A stretch of 64,000 nt of DNA, from contig JAGCGO010000100.1 of NCBI GenBank assembly GCA_017649565.1, positions 1 through 64,000 on the forward strand, read 5' to 3'. The notes under the pieces were generated by a model, which ran no database searches, was not told where the DNA came from, and saw only the letters and a program-made list of their open reading frames with translations. This document shows, in pieces, positions 26,522 to 35,717 of the stretch; within the stretch, counting starts at the first letter, position 1, and each line of letters opens with the position of its first letter. Origin of the DNA: Fibrobacter sp. Its GTDB lineage: Bacteria > Fibrobacterota > Fibrobacteria > Fibrobacterales > Fibrobacteraceae. The translations under genes were made by a program, and so were the position numbers.

Positions 26522-28330
26522 CTAGCGGGGCATGACAAGGCGGCTCGAGACCAGCTTTCCGCCAGCCTCGACCTGGACCAGGACGGGCCGCTTCGCCCAG
26601 GAGGAGACATCCACCTGGGTAGACTCCCCGTCAAAACGGGTTTCCATGACGCACACGCCCAACGCATCGAAAAGCTTGAGACGCTTGGGACCCTTCACGG
26701 GAATATGTACGGTCAGCACGCCTCCCAGAATCTGCATCTGCGCGGGCCCTTGTTGACGATCCGGGATAGAGGACGGTTTCGGTTTTGGGCACGATTTCGC
26801 CCCCTTCTCCTCGCTCAGCACAAAGCACACCAGGGTGTCCCCGTAGACTTTCAGGTCAAAAATGCCGGGAACATCTGTTTTCCCCTTTTCGGTGACAAAC
26901 GTGAAATCCGCATAGTAGGTATTCTTGCTGTCCAGCACCTGCATGACGTCGATGCGGAGGTGGTCTGGATCGTGGTTCGGGAAATTAGTCGCGAATTCGG
27001 CCTCGTCGTAATTGACATACCACACGAAGACGCCGTTTTTCCCCTGGATCCCGCTATACTCGGACTCGGAAATCTTTGAGTCAAAGCCGACCGCCGGACG
27101 GTATTCGATGATATAGTACTCATCGCCATTCTTCGGGTTCGTGACAGAATAGGCGTGCATCTTGGAAAGGGGTTCGAGCATGTGGGGCTCGAGCATAGTG
27201 CTGTCCTTAAAGAATTCTTCCAGGTACATCCAGCCCATGGACTCGCGTTCGAACGCAGAGAAAGTCGGAGGGAAGCGGCCATCGCCATTGCGCGTTCCGA
27301 GAGCCATCAGGTCAAAGGGAAGCGGGCCCACTGTCGCATAGCCCTCCGAATCGACGCCGTAGAGGTCAAAAAGACCCAGCACGTGGCTGAACTCGTGCGC
27401 GATAGTCGCCAAACGGTTGAGTTTGCCAGTATTCTCGTCCTTCTGCGCCACGAATGCATAGCGGTCAAAACGGTAGCCGTTTTTCGAGTAGACCTTGTCC
27501 ACGAGATACCTTGTAGACAACTGGTGAGAGAAAAATCCCTCGTTGTAGGTACAGGCCTCGTCGTTCGAAAGCGGGTGCATCAGAATGAACGGGCAATCGC
27601 TCTCGTACTTTACAGCGCGGAGCCTAAAGTCATTGCGTTCCACCAGCATGTCAATCGCCGCGGTGACAAGCGTTTTTTCATCATCGTAACTCTTGAACTT
27701 TTTCGGAAGGGATATCGGATAAACATCAAAGGTCGGCTTGAACTTGCCCCCGGAACTTTCGATAAAGTAGTCGCGCATGCTACCGTAATGGCCGCCTACG
27801 CTGTAGCCTTTCTTGTTGAGCTTTTTATAGACATCTACCGAATCAAAAGCTTCCTTGTCCGTAGTGCTGATAAGCAACACGGGGAAATAGCGTTCGCCCT
27901 TGACAAAGTCGAAAGCCCGCTTGTAGGCGCGTAAGAGCGCCTTGGGCCGAATCACTGACGGGGCAAGGGTTTCTGGAAATCGGTTTCCATTCAAAGCCTT
28001 GTGCTTCGAATGGACCTCGCTTTGCTTCAGTGTTTTCAGGAATTCAATTTCGGCGGGAGTCCGCTTTTCCGGATCTTTGGCAATATAGCTGGAAGGTTTT
28101 CCTTCGGCATCTGCATACACGTAGCTACCGTCACCGTCTCCCGTGACAAGGATTCCATCCATCGTCTTGGTAAAGTGGTAATGCTCGTCACCATAGTGCC
28201 GAATCGTCACAGTCGAGCCATCTTTCTGCGTAAAAACAACCGGCCTGGGATTCGCCGGAGCCGCCAAGGATAGCGCGGGAACAAGACCAACAAGCATGCA
28301 CAGCAACAAAAAAATTCTACTCAAGTTCAT
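26522..28330 (-). CDS. Secreted M6 family metalloprotease
   Basis: 602 residues. Signal peptide about 1-23. A propeptide-like region covers about 25-130. The M6 peptidase domain has the zinc-binding HEFSH at about 312-316, followed by VLGLFDLYG, the extended metzincin-like M6 signature. The C-terminal 60 residues (GGVLTVHIPVKGPKRLKLFDALG ... RLVMPR) resemble a sorting/anchoring beta domain as in the cellulase at 5917. GAGG precedes the ATG. The likely role is extracellular protein degradation. Confidence 0.88.
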   Translation of the reverse strand: MNLSRIFLLLCMLVGLVPALSLAAPANPRPVVFTQKDGSTVTIRHYGDEHYHFTKTMDGILVTGDGDGSYVYADAEGKPSSYIAKDPEKRTPAEIEFLKTLKQSEVHSKHKALNGNRFPETLAPSVIRPKALLRAYKRAFDFVKGERYFPVLLISTTDKEAFDSVDVYKKLNKKGYSVGGHYGSMRDYFIESSGGKFKPTFDVYPISLPKKFKSYDDEKTLVTAAIDMLVERNDFRLRAVKYESDCPFILMHPLSNDEACTYNEGFFSHQLSTRYLVDKVYSKNGYRFDRYAFVAQKDENTGKLNRLATIAHEFSHVLGLFDLYGVDSEGYATVGPLPFDLMALGTRNGDGRFPPTFSAFERESMGWMYLEEFFKDSTMLEPHMLEPLSKMHAYSVTNPKNGDEYYIIEYRPAVGFDSKISESEYSGIQGKNGVFVWYVNYDEAEFATNFPNHDPDHLRIDVMQVLDSKNTYYADFTFVTEKGKTDVPGIFDLKVYGDTLVCFVLSEEKGAKSCPKPKPSSIPDRQQGPAQMQILGGVLTVHIPVKGPKRLKLFDALGVCVMETRFDGESTQVDVSSWAKRPVLVQVEAGGKLVSSRLVMPR

Positions 28331-28399
28331 TATAGAGCCTCACGCGGTCAAAAATACATACTTATTTGCGACAAGCGGCAAACTGACCCGACTATTTTC

Positions 28400-28407
28400 T
28401 ACATTTG
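28400..28407 (+). promoter_or_regulatory. TAnnTTTG box before hisE
   Basis: TACATTTG, 26 bases upstream of the hisE ATG, followed by a leader with AGAGG. Confidence 0.5.
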
Positions 28408-28433
28408 CATCGTAAATATCAAAGAGGTCTATC

Positions 28434-28694
28434 ATGACGTTTGAAGAAATGTACGCCCTGGCTTGCCAGCGCAAGAAGGAAATGCCCGAAGGCAAGGGCA
28501 CCACGGAACTCTTCAAGAAGGGTCCGCACGCCATCGGCAAGAAACTGGTGGAAGAAGCCGCCGAAAGCTGGCAGGCAGCCCGATTCGAAAGCCGCGACGC
28601 CCAGTGCCTGGAACTTTCCCAGGTGCTCTACTACGTGGCCGTGATGATGGCAGAAAAAGGTCTCACACTCGAAGAGGTGTACGCGAAACTATGA
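28434..28694 (+). CDS. hisE: Phosphoribosyl-ATP pyrophosphohydrolase
   Basis: 86 residues, all-alpha MazG-like fold. Catalyses the second step of histidine biosynthesis, removing pyrophosphate from phosphoribosyl-ATP. The KKLVEEAAESWQAA helix carries the metal-binding EExxE-type acidic residues. It overlaps hisG by ATGA, so the first two pathway steps are coupled. It is a stand-alone HisE, not fused to HisI. Confidence 0.9.
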   Translation: MTFEEMYALACQRKKEMPEGKGTTELFKKGPHAIGKKLVEEAAESWQAARFESRDAQCLELSQVLYYVAVMMAEKGLTLEEVYAKL

Positions 28695-29530
28695 TCAAGG
28701 TAGCACTCCCCAACAAGGGCATGCTCTTTGAGCCCACCCAGGAACTCCTGAAGGCCTGCGGCTACAAGGCATCGAAGCCCTACAAGACTTTGACCCAGCT
28801 CGACACGAAGAACGGAATCGAGTTCTTCTTCCTGCGTCCGAGCGACATTCCCATGTACGTGGGCCGCGGCATTATCGACGCGGGCATCACGGGTATTGAC
28901 TTCAACGCCGAGGCGAAGAGCCCCGCAGTGAAAGTTTTGGACCTCCCCTTCGGAGCATCCAAGATGTGCGCCGCCGTCCCCAATGACAGCCCGGTGCAGT
29001 CCCTTGACGAACTGAAGGACAAGACCATCGCGACAAGCTTCCCGCATATCGTAGAAGGCTACTACAAGAAGGACATGAACTTCGTGGTGCTCGAAGGCGC
29101 CGTCGAAATCTCGGTGAGCCTCGGCGTGGCCGACGCCATCGTCGACGTGGTAGAAACCGGCACGACGCTCAAGCAGGCAGGACTCCGCATCGTGGGCGAA
29201 CCGCTGTTCCGCAGCAACGCCGCCCTGTTCTGCAACCCGCAGAAGACCGAGCTCGAAGAAGTCCATACGCTCATCCGCCGCATCGAAGGCAAGCTCGTGG
29301 CCCAGTCGTACATGATGATCGAGTATGACTGCCCCGCCGAACTGCTCTCCAAGGCATGCGAACTCACGCCGGGCCTCGACGCCCCGACCGTGACCAAGCT
29401 GCACGGCCGCGAGTGGTACTCCGTGAAGGCCATGGTCCCGCAAGAAGAGGCGAACGCCATCATGGACAAGCTCTGGGACGCCGGCGCACGCAGTATCTTG
29501 CTGTTCGGCATCAAGAGCGCACGGATTTAG
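28691..29530 (+). CDS. hisG: ATP phosphoribosyltransferase, long form
   Basis: 279 residues, cytoplasmic enzyme committing ATP and PRPP to histidine synthesis. Periplasmic-binding-protein-like catalytic domains carry GIIDAGITGIDF and the PRPP loop DAIVDVVETGTTLKQAGL. A C-terminal regulatory domain is present, typical of the long form that needs no HisZ and is inhibited by histidine. The start overlaps the hisE stop. Confidence 0.93.
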   Translation: MIKVALPNKGMLFEPTQELLKACGYKASKPYKTLTQLDTKNGIEFFFLRPSDIPMYVGRGIIDAGITGIDFNAEAKSPAVKVLDLPFGASKMCAAVPNDSPVQSLDELKDKTIATSFPHIVEGYYKKDMNFVVLEGAVEISVSLGVADAIVDVVETGTTLKQAGLRIVGEPLFRSNAALFCNPQKTELEEVHTLIRRIEGKLVAQSYMMIEYDCPAELLSKACELTPGLDAPTVTKLHGREWYSVKAMVPQEEANAIMDKLWDAGARSILLFGIKSARI

Positions 29531-29710
29531 ACGAAAGAACGGCGCTATGCGCCTACAGACGAGAGACGAGAGAACCATAATGGCGCTTCGCGCATGATTG
29601 ACTTATGATTTCTCTCGTATGTAGTCTTTAGGAGCTTCATCCTTTCGTCCAAGCCAAAACAACTACTCACAACCTCTCTCGTCTTTCGTCTCTCATCTCT
29701 CGTCTAAACA
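29531..29710. repeat. Intergenic region with inverted AGACGAGAGA repeats
   Basis: 29557-29573 and, inverted, 29677-29705 share the purine-rich word found at 19411. Small hairpins with GGCGC/GCGCC lie at 29542-29554. The stretch separates hisG from the next cluster. Confidence 0.5.
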
Positions 29711-30946
29711 ATGCACTCTCTCGCTTATCTCGCACGACAGCCGATTCTCGACCGTGAAGGCAAAATTTACGCCTACGAACTTTTGTTCCGTGACTCACCG
29801 GAAAGCGACATCGCCGTCATCGCAAGCGACGTCCAGGCCACGGCCCAGGTACTTGAAAACGTCCTTAACAACATTGGATTCCAACGGCTCATCGGCGACC
29901 ATAAGGCTTTTATCAACTGCAGCCGCCAGATGCTGCTCGACAATATCTTCGGGCTCCTGAACCCCACGACATTTGTCCTGGAAGTCCTCGAGGACGTGGA
30001 AGTCGACGACACCCTTGTCCGCGCCGTGGAACGCTACAAGGCCAGGGGTTTCGAAATCGCACTCGACGACTTCGTCTACAACGAGGATTACCTCCGCCGG
30101 TTCGAACCGCTGTTCAAGTACGTGTCCTATGTGAAGATGGACATCGCGGACAACAAGCGGGAATCGCTCGAGAAGGCAGCGCAGTTCTTCGGCCCGATGA
30201 ACATCAAGATCCTCGCCGAGAAGGTCGAGGACGAGGCGACGTTCAAGAAGTGCCTCGCCGACGGTTATGACTACTTCCAGGGATTCTTCTTCGCCAAGCC
30301 CGAACTGGTGACCGGCCAGAAGATCGACGCGACCTCTGTCGCCATCCTGCGCATACTGCTTTTGCTCCAGTCCCGTCCGAGCCTGGAAGAACTGTGCGAA
30401 CAGCTCGACAAGACACCGGACATCGCGGCAAACCTGCTCAAGTTCGTGAACTCGGGCACCTCCGGCGAAAGCAACGGAATCAAGACCGTGAAGGACGCCA
30501 TCGTGTGGGTCGGCATGAGCCACATCCACAAGTGGCTGATGCTCATGCTCTACGCGCGACCGGAACTCGGCATTTCGCCGCAGAGTTCCCCGCTTTTCCA
30601 GAGCGCCGCGCACCGCGCGAAGTTCCTCGAAATTGTCGCGAAGGTCATCGAGCCGACGAATTCCCTGTTCGCGGCGAAGGCCTTCATGGTCGGGCTCATC
30701 AGCCGTATGGACGCCCTGGTCCGCGCACCGCTCGAGACAATCCTCCCCGAATCTCCCGCCGACGACGAGATGAGCGAATCCCTGCTCAACAGGAAGGGCA
30801 GGCTCGGCACACTGCTCCGTCTTGCGGACGCCGTGGAGCTCGACGACCGCGAAGCCATCCTCATGGCCATCGAAGAACTGAAAATTTCCACCAAGCAGCT
30901 GAACCGCTGCATCAACGAGGCATACAGTTGGGCAAATGAATGTTGA
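29711..30946 (+). CDS. EAL-HDOD protein (YuxH family)
   Basis: 411 residues. The N-terminal EAL-type domain (about 1-200) begins LARQPILDREGKIYAYELLFR and keeps ALDDFVYN and VKMDIA. The EAL motif itself reads YELLF, so c-di-GMP hydrolysis is doubtful. An HDOD domain (about 205-400; ANLLKFVNSG, VKDAIVWVGMSHIHKW) follows. Such proteins act in signalling and surface behaviour. No good ribosome-binding site is visible. The 3' end overlaps recR by 11 bases, placing it first in a long rightward cluster. Confidence 0.85.
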   Translation: MHSLAYLARQPILDREGKIYAYELLFRDSPESDIAVIASDVQATAQVLENVLNNIGFQRLIGDHKAFINCSRQMLLDNIFGLLNPTTFVLEVLEDVEVDDTLVRAVERYKARGFEIALDDFVYNEDYLRRFEPLFKYVSYVKMDIADNKRESLEKAAQFFGPMNIKILAEKVEDEATFKKCLADGYDYFQGFFFAKPELVTGQKIDATSVAILRILLLLQSRPSLEELCEQLDKTPDIAANLLKFVNSGTSGESNGIKTVKDAIVWVGMSHIHKWLMLMLYARPELGISPQSSPLFQSAAHRAKFLEIVAKVIEPTNSLFAAKAFMVGLISRMDALVRAPLETILPESPADDEMSESLLNRKGRLGTLLRLADAVELDDREAILMAIEELKISTKQLNRCINEAYSWANEC

Positions 30947-31532
30947 ACCGCAAAGCCTAGAAGCGCTCATCTCCGAATTCGCTTCGCTCCCCGGAATCGG
31001 ACTCAAGACGGCTCGCCGCCTTGCCTACCATATGCTTTCCCGTAACAGGGAAGACATCCGGCGCTTTGCAGACAACCTGGTCACGGCCTCGACATCGGTT
31101 CACCCCTGCCCCAACTGCCACGCTTTCACCGACCAGGACACCTGCCCCATCTGCGAATCCAGGGCGGGTTCCAAGACCCTTTGCGTCGTGGAGAAGAGCG
31201 CAGACATTCTCCCGTTCGAACGCTCCGGCATCTACAAGGGACTTTACTTTGTCCTGGGCGGCACCATATCGCCGCTGGACGGCATCGGCCCGGAGCACCT
31301 GCACCTGCCGCAGCTCGTGGAGCGCATCCGCGAGGAAGGCATCGAGGAACTGATTTTTGCACTGGGCAGCAGTCCCGAGGCGGACAGCACCGTACTGATG
31401 ATCGACCGCATGCTCGCCGACTCCCCCGTAAAGAGGACGCGACTCGCCCGCGGCATCCCGATGGGCAGCGACCTTGAATTCATCGACGAAGTCACCATGC
31501 TCAGGGCATTCGAAAGCCGAGGTGCCATATGA
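30936..31532 (+). CDS. recR: Recombination protein RecR
   Basis: 198 residues. Helix-hairpin-helix (LPGIGLKTARRLAYHML), zinc finger (CPNCHAF ... CPIC), Toprim domain (LCVVEKSADIL) and the C-terminal RLARGIPMGSDLEFID are all in place. It acts with RecF/RecO in gap repair. The stop overlaps the engB start as ATGA. Confidence 0.96.
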   Translation: MNVEPQSLEALISEFASLPGIGLKTARRLAYHMLSRNREDIRRFADNLVTASTSVHPCPNCHAFTDQDTCPICESRAGSKTLCVVEKSADILPFERSGIYKGLYFVLGGTISPLDGIGPEHLHLPQLVERIREEGIEELIFALGSSPEADSTVLMIDRMLADSPVKRTRLARGIPMGSDLEFIDEVTMLRAFESRGAI

Positions 31533-32173
31533 TCCGTGACGAAAAGAAGACTAAGCAGGCTCCCGTCATCGTGGGCGGGTACGAAATCCGCTCCGCCGAA
31601 TTTGCCAAGGCGGCGGTCAGCCTCAAGGGCCTCCCGGAAGAGCGTCTCCCCCAGATTGCCTTCCTCGGACGTTCCAATGTGGGCAAGTCTTCCCTCCTGA
31701 ACGCCCTCATGGGGGCCAAAAAGTTGGTAAAAGTCAGCGCGGAGCCCGGAAAAACACGTGAATTGAATTTTTTCAAAGTCAACAACGAATTTTTTCTTGT
31801 AGATTTACCTGGTGTAGGCTTTGCCAAGGTGAGCATCAGCAAGCGCGACCAGATGGCAGACTTCATCCGCGAATACGTCGAAAAGTGCAAGGACCTTCGC
31901 GGACTTGTCTATCTGGTGGACATCCGCCACGGGGGAACGGCCATCGACATCGAGACGGTGGAAAGTATCCGCGCGACGGGATGCCCTGTACTGGTTGTTG
32001 CAAGCAAGCGCGACAAGGTGAACCAGTCGGAATACGCCAAAAGCGTAAAGCTCATCAAGCAACGCCTCGGATTGGAATCCAACCCGATTTGCGTAAGCTC
32101 GCTGAAGAAAACCGGACTGGACGAACTTTGGGACGAAATCTTGGAAGCAATTAGGCAGGATGCAAGAAGTTAG
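31529..32173 (+). CDS. engB: Ribosome biogenesis GTPase EngB/YsxC
   Basis: 214 residues. G1 GRSNVGKSSL, G2 region PGKTRELNFF, G3 DLPGVGFA, G4 SKRD and G5-like CVSSL. Small TrmE-Era family GTPase needed for large-subunit assembly. It overlaps recR at its start and the MlaE-like gene at its end (14 bases). Confidence 0.94.
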   Translation: MIRDEKKTKQAPVIVGGYEIRSAEFAKAAVSLKGLPEERLPQIAFLGRSNVGKSSLLNALMGAKKLVKVSAEPGKTRELNFFKVNNEFFLVDLPGVGFAKVSISKRDQMADFIREYVEKCKDLRGLVYLVDIRHGGTAIDIETVESIRATGCPVLVVASKRDKVNQSEYAKSVKLIKQRLGLESNPICVSSLKKTGLDELWDEILEAIRQDARS

Positions 32174-33032
32174 GAACTGGCAAAAGCTAACGATCTTCGG
32201 AAAGGCCTTCCACAGGTTTGGACTTTTCCTGATGCGGCGCTCCGTGGGCCAACAGGTCGCACTGTTCCTGCGCGCGTATGCTTCGCTGTTCAACCGCAGC
32301 CGCAGTTTCAAGACGGACACCAAGAACATCATCGCCCAGGCGTTCTTCACCGGCGTAGAGATTTTCCCCATCCTTTTCGTCGTGGCCACCCTGTTCGGCG
32401 CCGTGGTCATCATAGAAGTGCTCACCATGATGGGCAAGATGGGTTTCGACGACGTCATGGGCAGCCTCATGGTCGTCGTGGTCATCCGCGAACTGGGCCC
32501 GATCCTCACCGCGTTCCTCATTGCCGGCCGTAGCGGCTCCTCGCTCACGACCTACATCGGCAGCATGGTCATCAATTCCGAGGTGGACGCGCTTGCCACC
32601 ATGGGCGTAAGCCCCATCCGCTACCTTGTCATGCCGGGACTTATCGGCGGGACCATCTCGACATTTGTCATGACCATACTTTTCAGCGCGATAGCCATCG
32701 GCTGCGGCTTCCTTGCCACCCAGGTATTCTCGTTCCTTATCAGCGACATCATACATGCCAAGCTCACGTGGAGCTACCTCTCCTCGGAAATCCTCGATGC
32801 CATGTCGCTCACGGACTTCGTGCTCATCATCGTGAAGCCGCTCGTATTCGGGTCGATCATCACGACCAACGCCTGCTACCAAGCGCTGAACATCCCGCAC
32901 GACATCCGCCAGGTCCCCAAGGCGACATCCCGTTCCGTCATCCAGTCCTTCCTGTACATCGTCGTCGCCGACGTGTTTATGTCCATATTCTATTTCCTCG
33001 ACTACATGAACGAACTTTCGAAGATCATATAG
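32160..33032 (+). CDS. MlaE-like phospholipid ABC transporter permease
   Basis: 290 residues, MlaE/YrbE permease with about five membrane segments. Family motifs are VVVVIRELGPILTAFLIAGRSGSSLTTYIGSM and EVDALATMGVSPIRYLVMP. Such proteins move phospholipids between inner and outer membranes. The ATPase gene follows; no MlaD (MCE domain) gene is seen in this window. The upstream AGGCAGG is close to the ATG. Confidence 0.88.
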   Translation: MQEVRNWQKLTIFGKAFHRFGLFLMRRSVGQQVALFLRAYASLFNRSRSFKTDTKNIIAQAFFTGVEIFPILFVVATLFGAVVIIEVLTMMGKMGFDDVMGSLMVVVVIRELGPILTAFLIAGRSGSSLTTYIGSMVINSEVDALATMGVSPIRYLVMPGLIGGTISTFVMTILFSAIAIGCGFLATQVFSFLISDIIHAKLTWSYLSSEILDAMSLTDFVLIIVKPLVFGSIITTNACYQALNIPHDIRQVPKATSRSVIQSFLYIVVADVFMSIFYFLDYMNELSKII

Positions 33033-33040
33033 AGGAAACC

Positions 33041-33859
33041 ATGCCCAACGCAATTGCCCTACGAATCGAAGACCTGCACCTGAGCTACAAGGACTTGGCC
33101 GGCGAACGCTTTTCCAAGCCCAAGACGCTGAGTTTCTTCGAGAAGCAGATGCACACCCACGAAAGGGAACTGCTATCCGGCGCAAACCTGACATTGAAGA
33201 ACGGGGAGACGCTCTGCATTGGCGGCCCGTCAGGAACCGGAAAGACGGCATTGCTGCGCGTGATTGCCGGGCTGAACCGTCCGCTGGCAGGAAAGTTCTA
33301 CTACTTCGGGGAATACATTCCCCCCGAGAGGCACACCGCGCTGGAAATCGCCCAGCGCCAGGTCGGACTCGTGTTCCAGAACGGCGCCCTGATATCGAAC
33401 CTGCGCATCAAGGACAACATCGCGCTTCCCCTGCATTACCACAAGAAGGGTACGCCGAAGGAAATCGAGGACAAGGTCAACATGGCCATGGACCTGATGC
33501 GCGTACGCACCCATGCGAACATGTTCCCCCACCAGCTGAGCGTGGGCATGCAGAAGCGTGTGGCCATTGCGCGTTCCTGGGCGATGGACCCCAGGCTGCT
33601 CCTGATGGACGAACCGACCGCAGGCCTTGACAACTACAACCGCCGCAACCTGCTGCCGTTGATAGACAACATGCGCATCCTGTTCCGTACCTCCATCATC
33701 ATCATCACGCACGACCTCCTGATGGCAAAAGAACTCGGATGCAACATCTGCTTCCTGCACAAGCACCAAATTACGGAGCCCCGACCATTCGACTACTGGC
33801 TCAATTCGGATACCGAAATTGCCAAGGTGCTCTTCCGCGACCTTCACCGCAACGTGTAA
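33041..33859 (+). CDS. MlaF-like ABC transporter ATP-binding protein
   Basis: 272 residues. Walker A GGPSGTGKTALL, Q-loop VFQNGALISNL (the MlaF-type QxGALF region), signature LSVGMQKRVAIARS, Walker B LLLMDEPTAGLD and H-loop ITHD. GAGGAAACC lies directly before the ATG, eight bases after the permease stop, so the two form one transporter. An insertion near residues 20-45 (SFFEKQMHTHEREL) is unusual. Confidence 0.86.
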   Translation: MPNAIALRIEDLHLSYKDLAGERFSKPKTLSFFEKQMHTHERELLSGANLTLKNGETLCIGGPSGTGKTALLRVIAGLNRPLAGKFYYFGEYIPPERHTALEIAQRQVGLVFQNGALISNLRIKDNIALPLHYHKKGTPKEIEDKVNMAMDLMRVRTHANMFPHQLSVGMQKRVAIARSWAMDPRLLLMDEPTAGLDNYNRRNLLPLIDNMRILFRTSIIIITHDLLMAKELGCNICFLHKHQITEPRPFDYWLNSDTEIAKVLFRDLHRNV

Positions 33860-33875
33860 AACTGAACGACTTCAA

Positions 33876-34916
33876 ATGACCGATACCGCTATGTTCCTTC
33901 CCTTACCCGACGATTTTCATGCCCACCTCCGCCAGGGCGACCTGATGCCCGGATACGTGCGCGACCTTGTACAGCAATTCGGACGCGCGATCATCATGCC
34001 GAACACGATTCCCGCAATGACAAGCGCGAAGGCGATCGCCGAATACAAGGCTCAGATTATCGAGGCAGCGAAGGACGTGCGTCCGGATTTCGAGCCGCTC
34101 ATGACGTTCAAGCTGAACCCGAACTACACCGAGCAGGATTTGAAGGACATGATGGCGGTGGGCGTCGTTGCCGGAAAGTACTACCCCGCAGGCGTCACCA
34201 CGAACAGCGCCGACGGCATCAGCGACTTCGAGGCGGTTTTCCCCGTTGTCGCGATGATGGAAAAACTGGGACTTGTGCTGTGCGTGCACGGCGAGGAGCC
34301 GGGAGAGTTCTGCCTAGACCGCGAGCCCGCGTTCATCAAGCGCGTGGAAACGCTTGCCGAAAAGTTCCCGAAACTGAAAATCGTATTTGAGCACCTGAGT
34401 TCCGCAAAGTCGGTCGAGGCCGTAAAGCGCCTGCCCGCAAACGTGGCGGCAACCTTCACGGTGCACCACCTGATGATGACGCTCGACGACGTGATCGGAG
34501 ACGCCCTCAGGCCGCATCACTTCTGCAAGCCCTTGCCGAAGCGGCCTGAAGACCGTGCCGCGATCCGCGAAGCGGCATTCAGCGGGAACCCGAAATTCTT
34601 TCTCGGCACGGACTCCGCCCCGCACCAGCTGGGCAAGAAGGAATGCCCGTGCGGGGCGGCGGGCGTCTACAGCGCTCCCGTGGCCATCCCGCTGCTCGTG
34701 CAGGAATTCGAGCGCGCCGGTCACCTCGACAAGCTAGCCGACTTCATCGCCGGATTCGGCGCCGACTTCTACGGCATCCCGCGCACGACAAAGCAAATCG
34801 AGGTCGTGAAGGAACCGTGGACCGTACCCGCCGTGGTGAATGGCGTCGTACCGCTTGCCGCCGGGCAGACACTCGACTGGAAAGTGAATTTTTCCTGTTC
34901 TCTTTCCGGCAAATAA
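33876..34916 (+). CDS. pyrC: Dihydroorotase
   Basis: 346 residues, amidohydrolase TIM barrel for the third step of pyrimidine synthesis. Metal ligands in DDFHAHLRQG, the carboxylated Lys in GKYYPAG, His in CVHGEE and FEHLSS, and the catalytic Asp in LGTDSAPH are all seen, as in the E. coli-type short PyrC. It lies in the same cluster as the mla-like pair, with a 16-base gap. Confidence 0.94.
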   Translation: MTDTAMFLPLPDDFHAHLRQGDLMPGYVRDLVQQFGRAIIMPNTIPAMTSAKAIAEYKAQIIEAAKDVRPDFEPLMTFKLNPNYTEQDLKDMMAVGVVAGKYYPAGVTTNSADGISDFEAVFPVVAMMEKLGLVLCVHGEEPGEFCLDREPAFIKRVETLAEKFPKLKIVFEHLSSAKSVEAVKRLPANVAATFTVHHLMMTLDDVIGDALRPHHFCKPLPKRPEDRAAIREAAFSGNPKFFLGTDSAPHQLGKKECPCGAAGVYSAPVAIPLLVQEFERAGHLDKLADFIAGFGADFYGIPRTTKQIEVVKEPWTVPAVVNGVVPLAAGQTLDWKVNFSCSLSGK

Positions 34917-34951
34917 TATACATTAAGAACACAAAACAACAGGTTTTTTCT

Positions 34952-35716
34952 ATGGCCTTCTTTCGTGCTGTATTTTACTACGTCTTTGTCGGCGTCGGGA
35001 TGTGCATCCTGGGGCTCCCCTTCATGTTTTTCAAAGGAAAAATCCTTGGCCGCTGGCAGGAAAGCACCCAAATCTGCATTCCCTTCTTCAGGGTCCTTTT
35101 CAAGCTCACCGGCATCAAGCTCGAAGTCGTAGGCAAGGAGAACATCCCCGACCACAAGCAGTTCGTGATCGTCGCGAACCACCAGAGCTTTTTGGACATC
35201 AACGTCATCTGGCCCTCCATCGCCATCACGGCGTTCATCGCGAAGGCCGACCTCTGGAAAGTCCCCGTGTTCAGCTGGGTGCTCAACCATATCGGCTGCA
35301 TTCCCGTGAACAAGAACCCCCGCAAGAACCTGAACATGGGAAGCGTCGTCAAGGACCGTCTCCAGCACGACTATACCATCTCGGTGTTCCCCGAAGGACA
35401 CCGCAGCAACGACGGGCGCATGCTCCCCTTCCAGAACGGAATCTTCCGCATGGCCAAAGAAAACCAGTTCCCGCTGCTGCCGGTCACGCTCGTAGATACA
35501 GGCAAGCGCCTGTCCAAGGTCAAGTGGGCGCAGACGCCGGGTACCGTAAAGATCATCATCCATCCGCTGCAGACGCCGGATACCTTTGCGGACAAGACCG
35601 CCAACCAGCTGCGCGACGAAATCCACGACATGATCGAAGCAGCACTCCCCTACAAGCAGGCGGAAGCAGCCAACAAGAATTTAGACGCCGCGACAGGCGA
35701 ATCCAAGGGGGCCTAA
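34952..35716 (+). CDS. 1-acyl-sn-glycerol-3-phosphate acyltransferase (PlsC family)
   Basis: 254 residues. N-terminal membrane helix (about 5-27), acyltransferase block I NHQSFLD (HX4D), block III VFPEGHRS and block IV-like LLPVTLVD. Makes phosphatidic acid at the inner membrane. Its place beside MlaE/MlaF-like genes gives the cluster an envelope-lipid flavour. The C-terminal tail is Ala/Lys-rich. Confidence 0.9.
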   Translation: MAFFRAVFYYVFVGVGMCILGLPFMFFKGKILGRWQESTQICIPFFRVLFKLTGIKLEVVGKENIPDHKQFVIVANHQSFLDINVIWPSIAITAFIAKADLWKVPVFSWVLNHIGCIPVNKNPRKNLNMGSVVKDRLQHDYTISVFPEGHRSNDGRMLPFQNGIFRMAKENQFPLLPVTLVDTGKRLSKVKWAQTPGTVKIIIHPLQTPDTFADKTANQLRDEIHDMIEAALPYKQAEAANKNLDAATGESKGA

Positions 35717-35717
35717 C

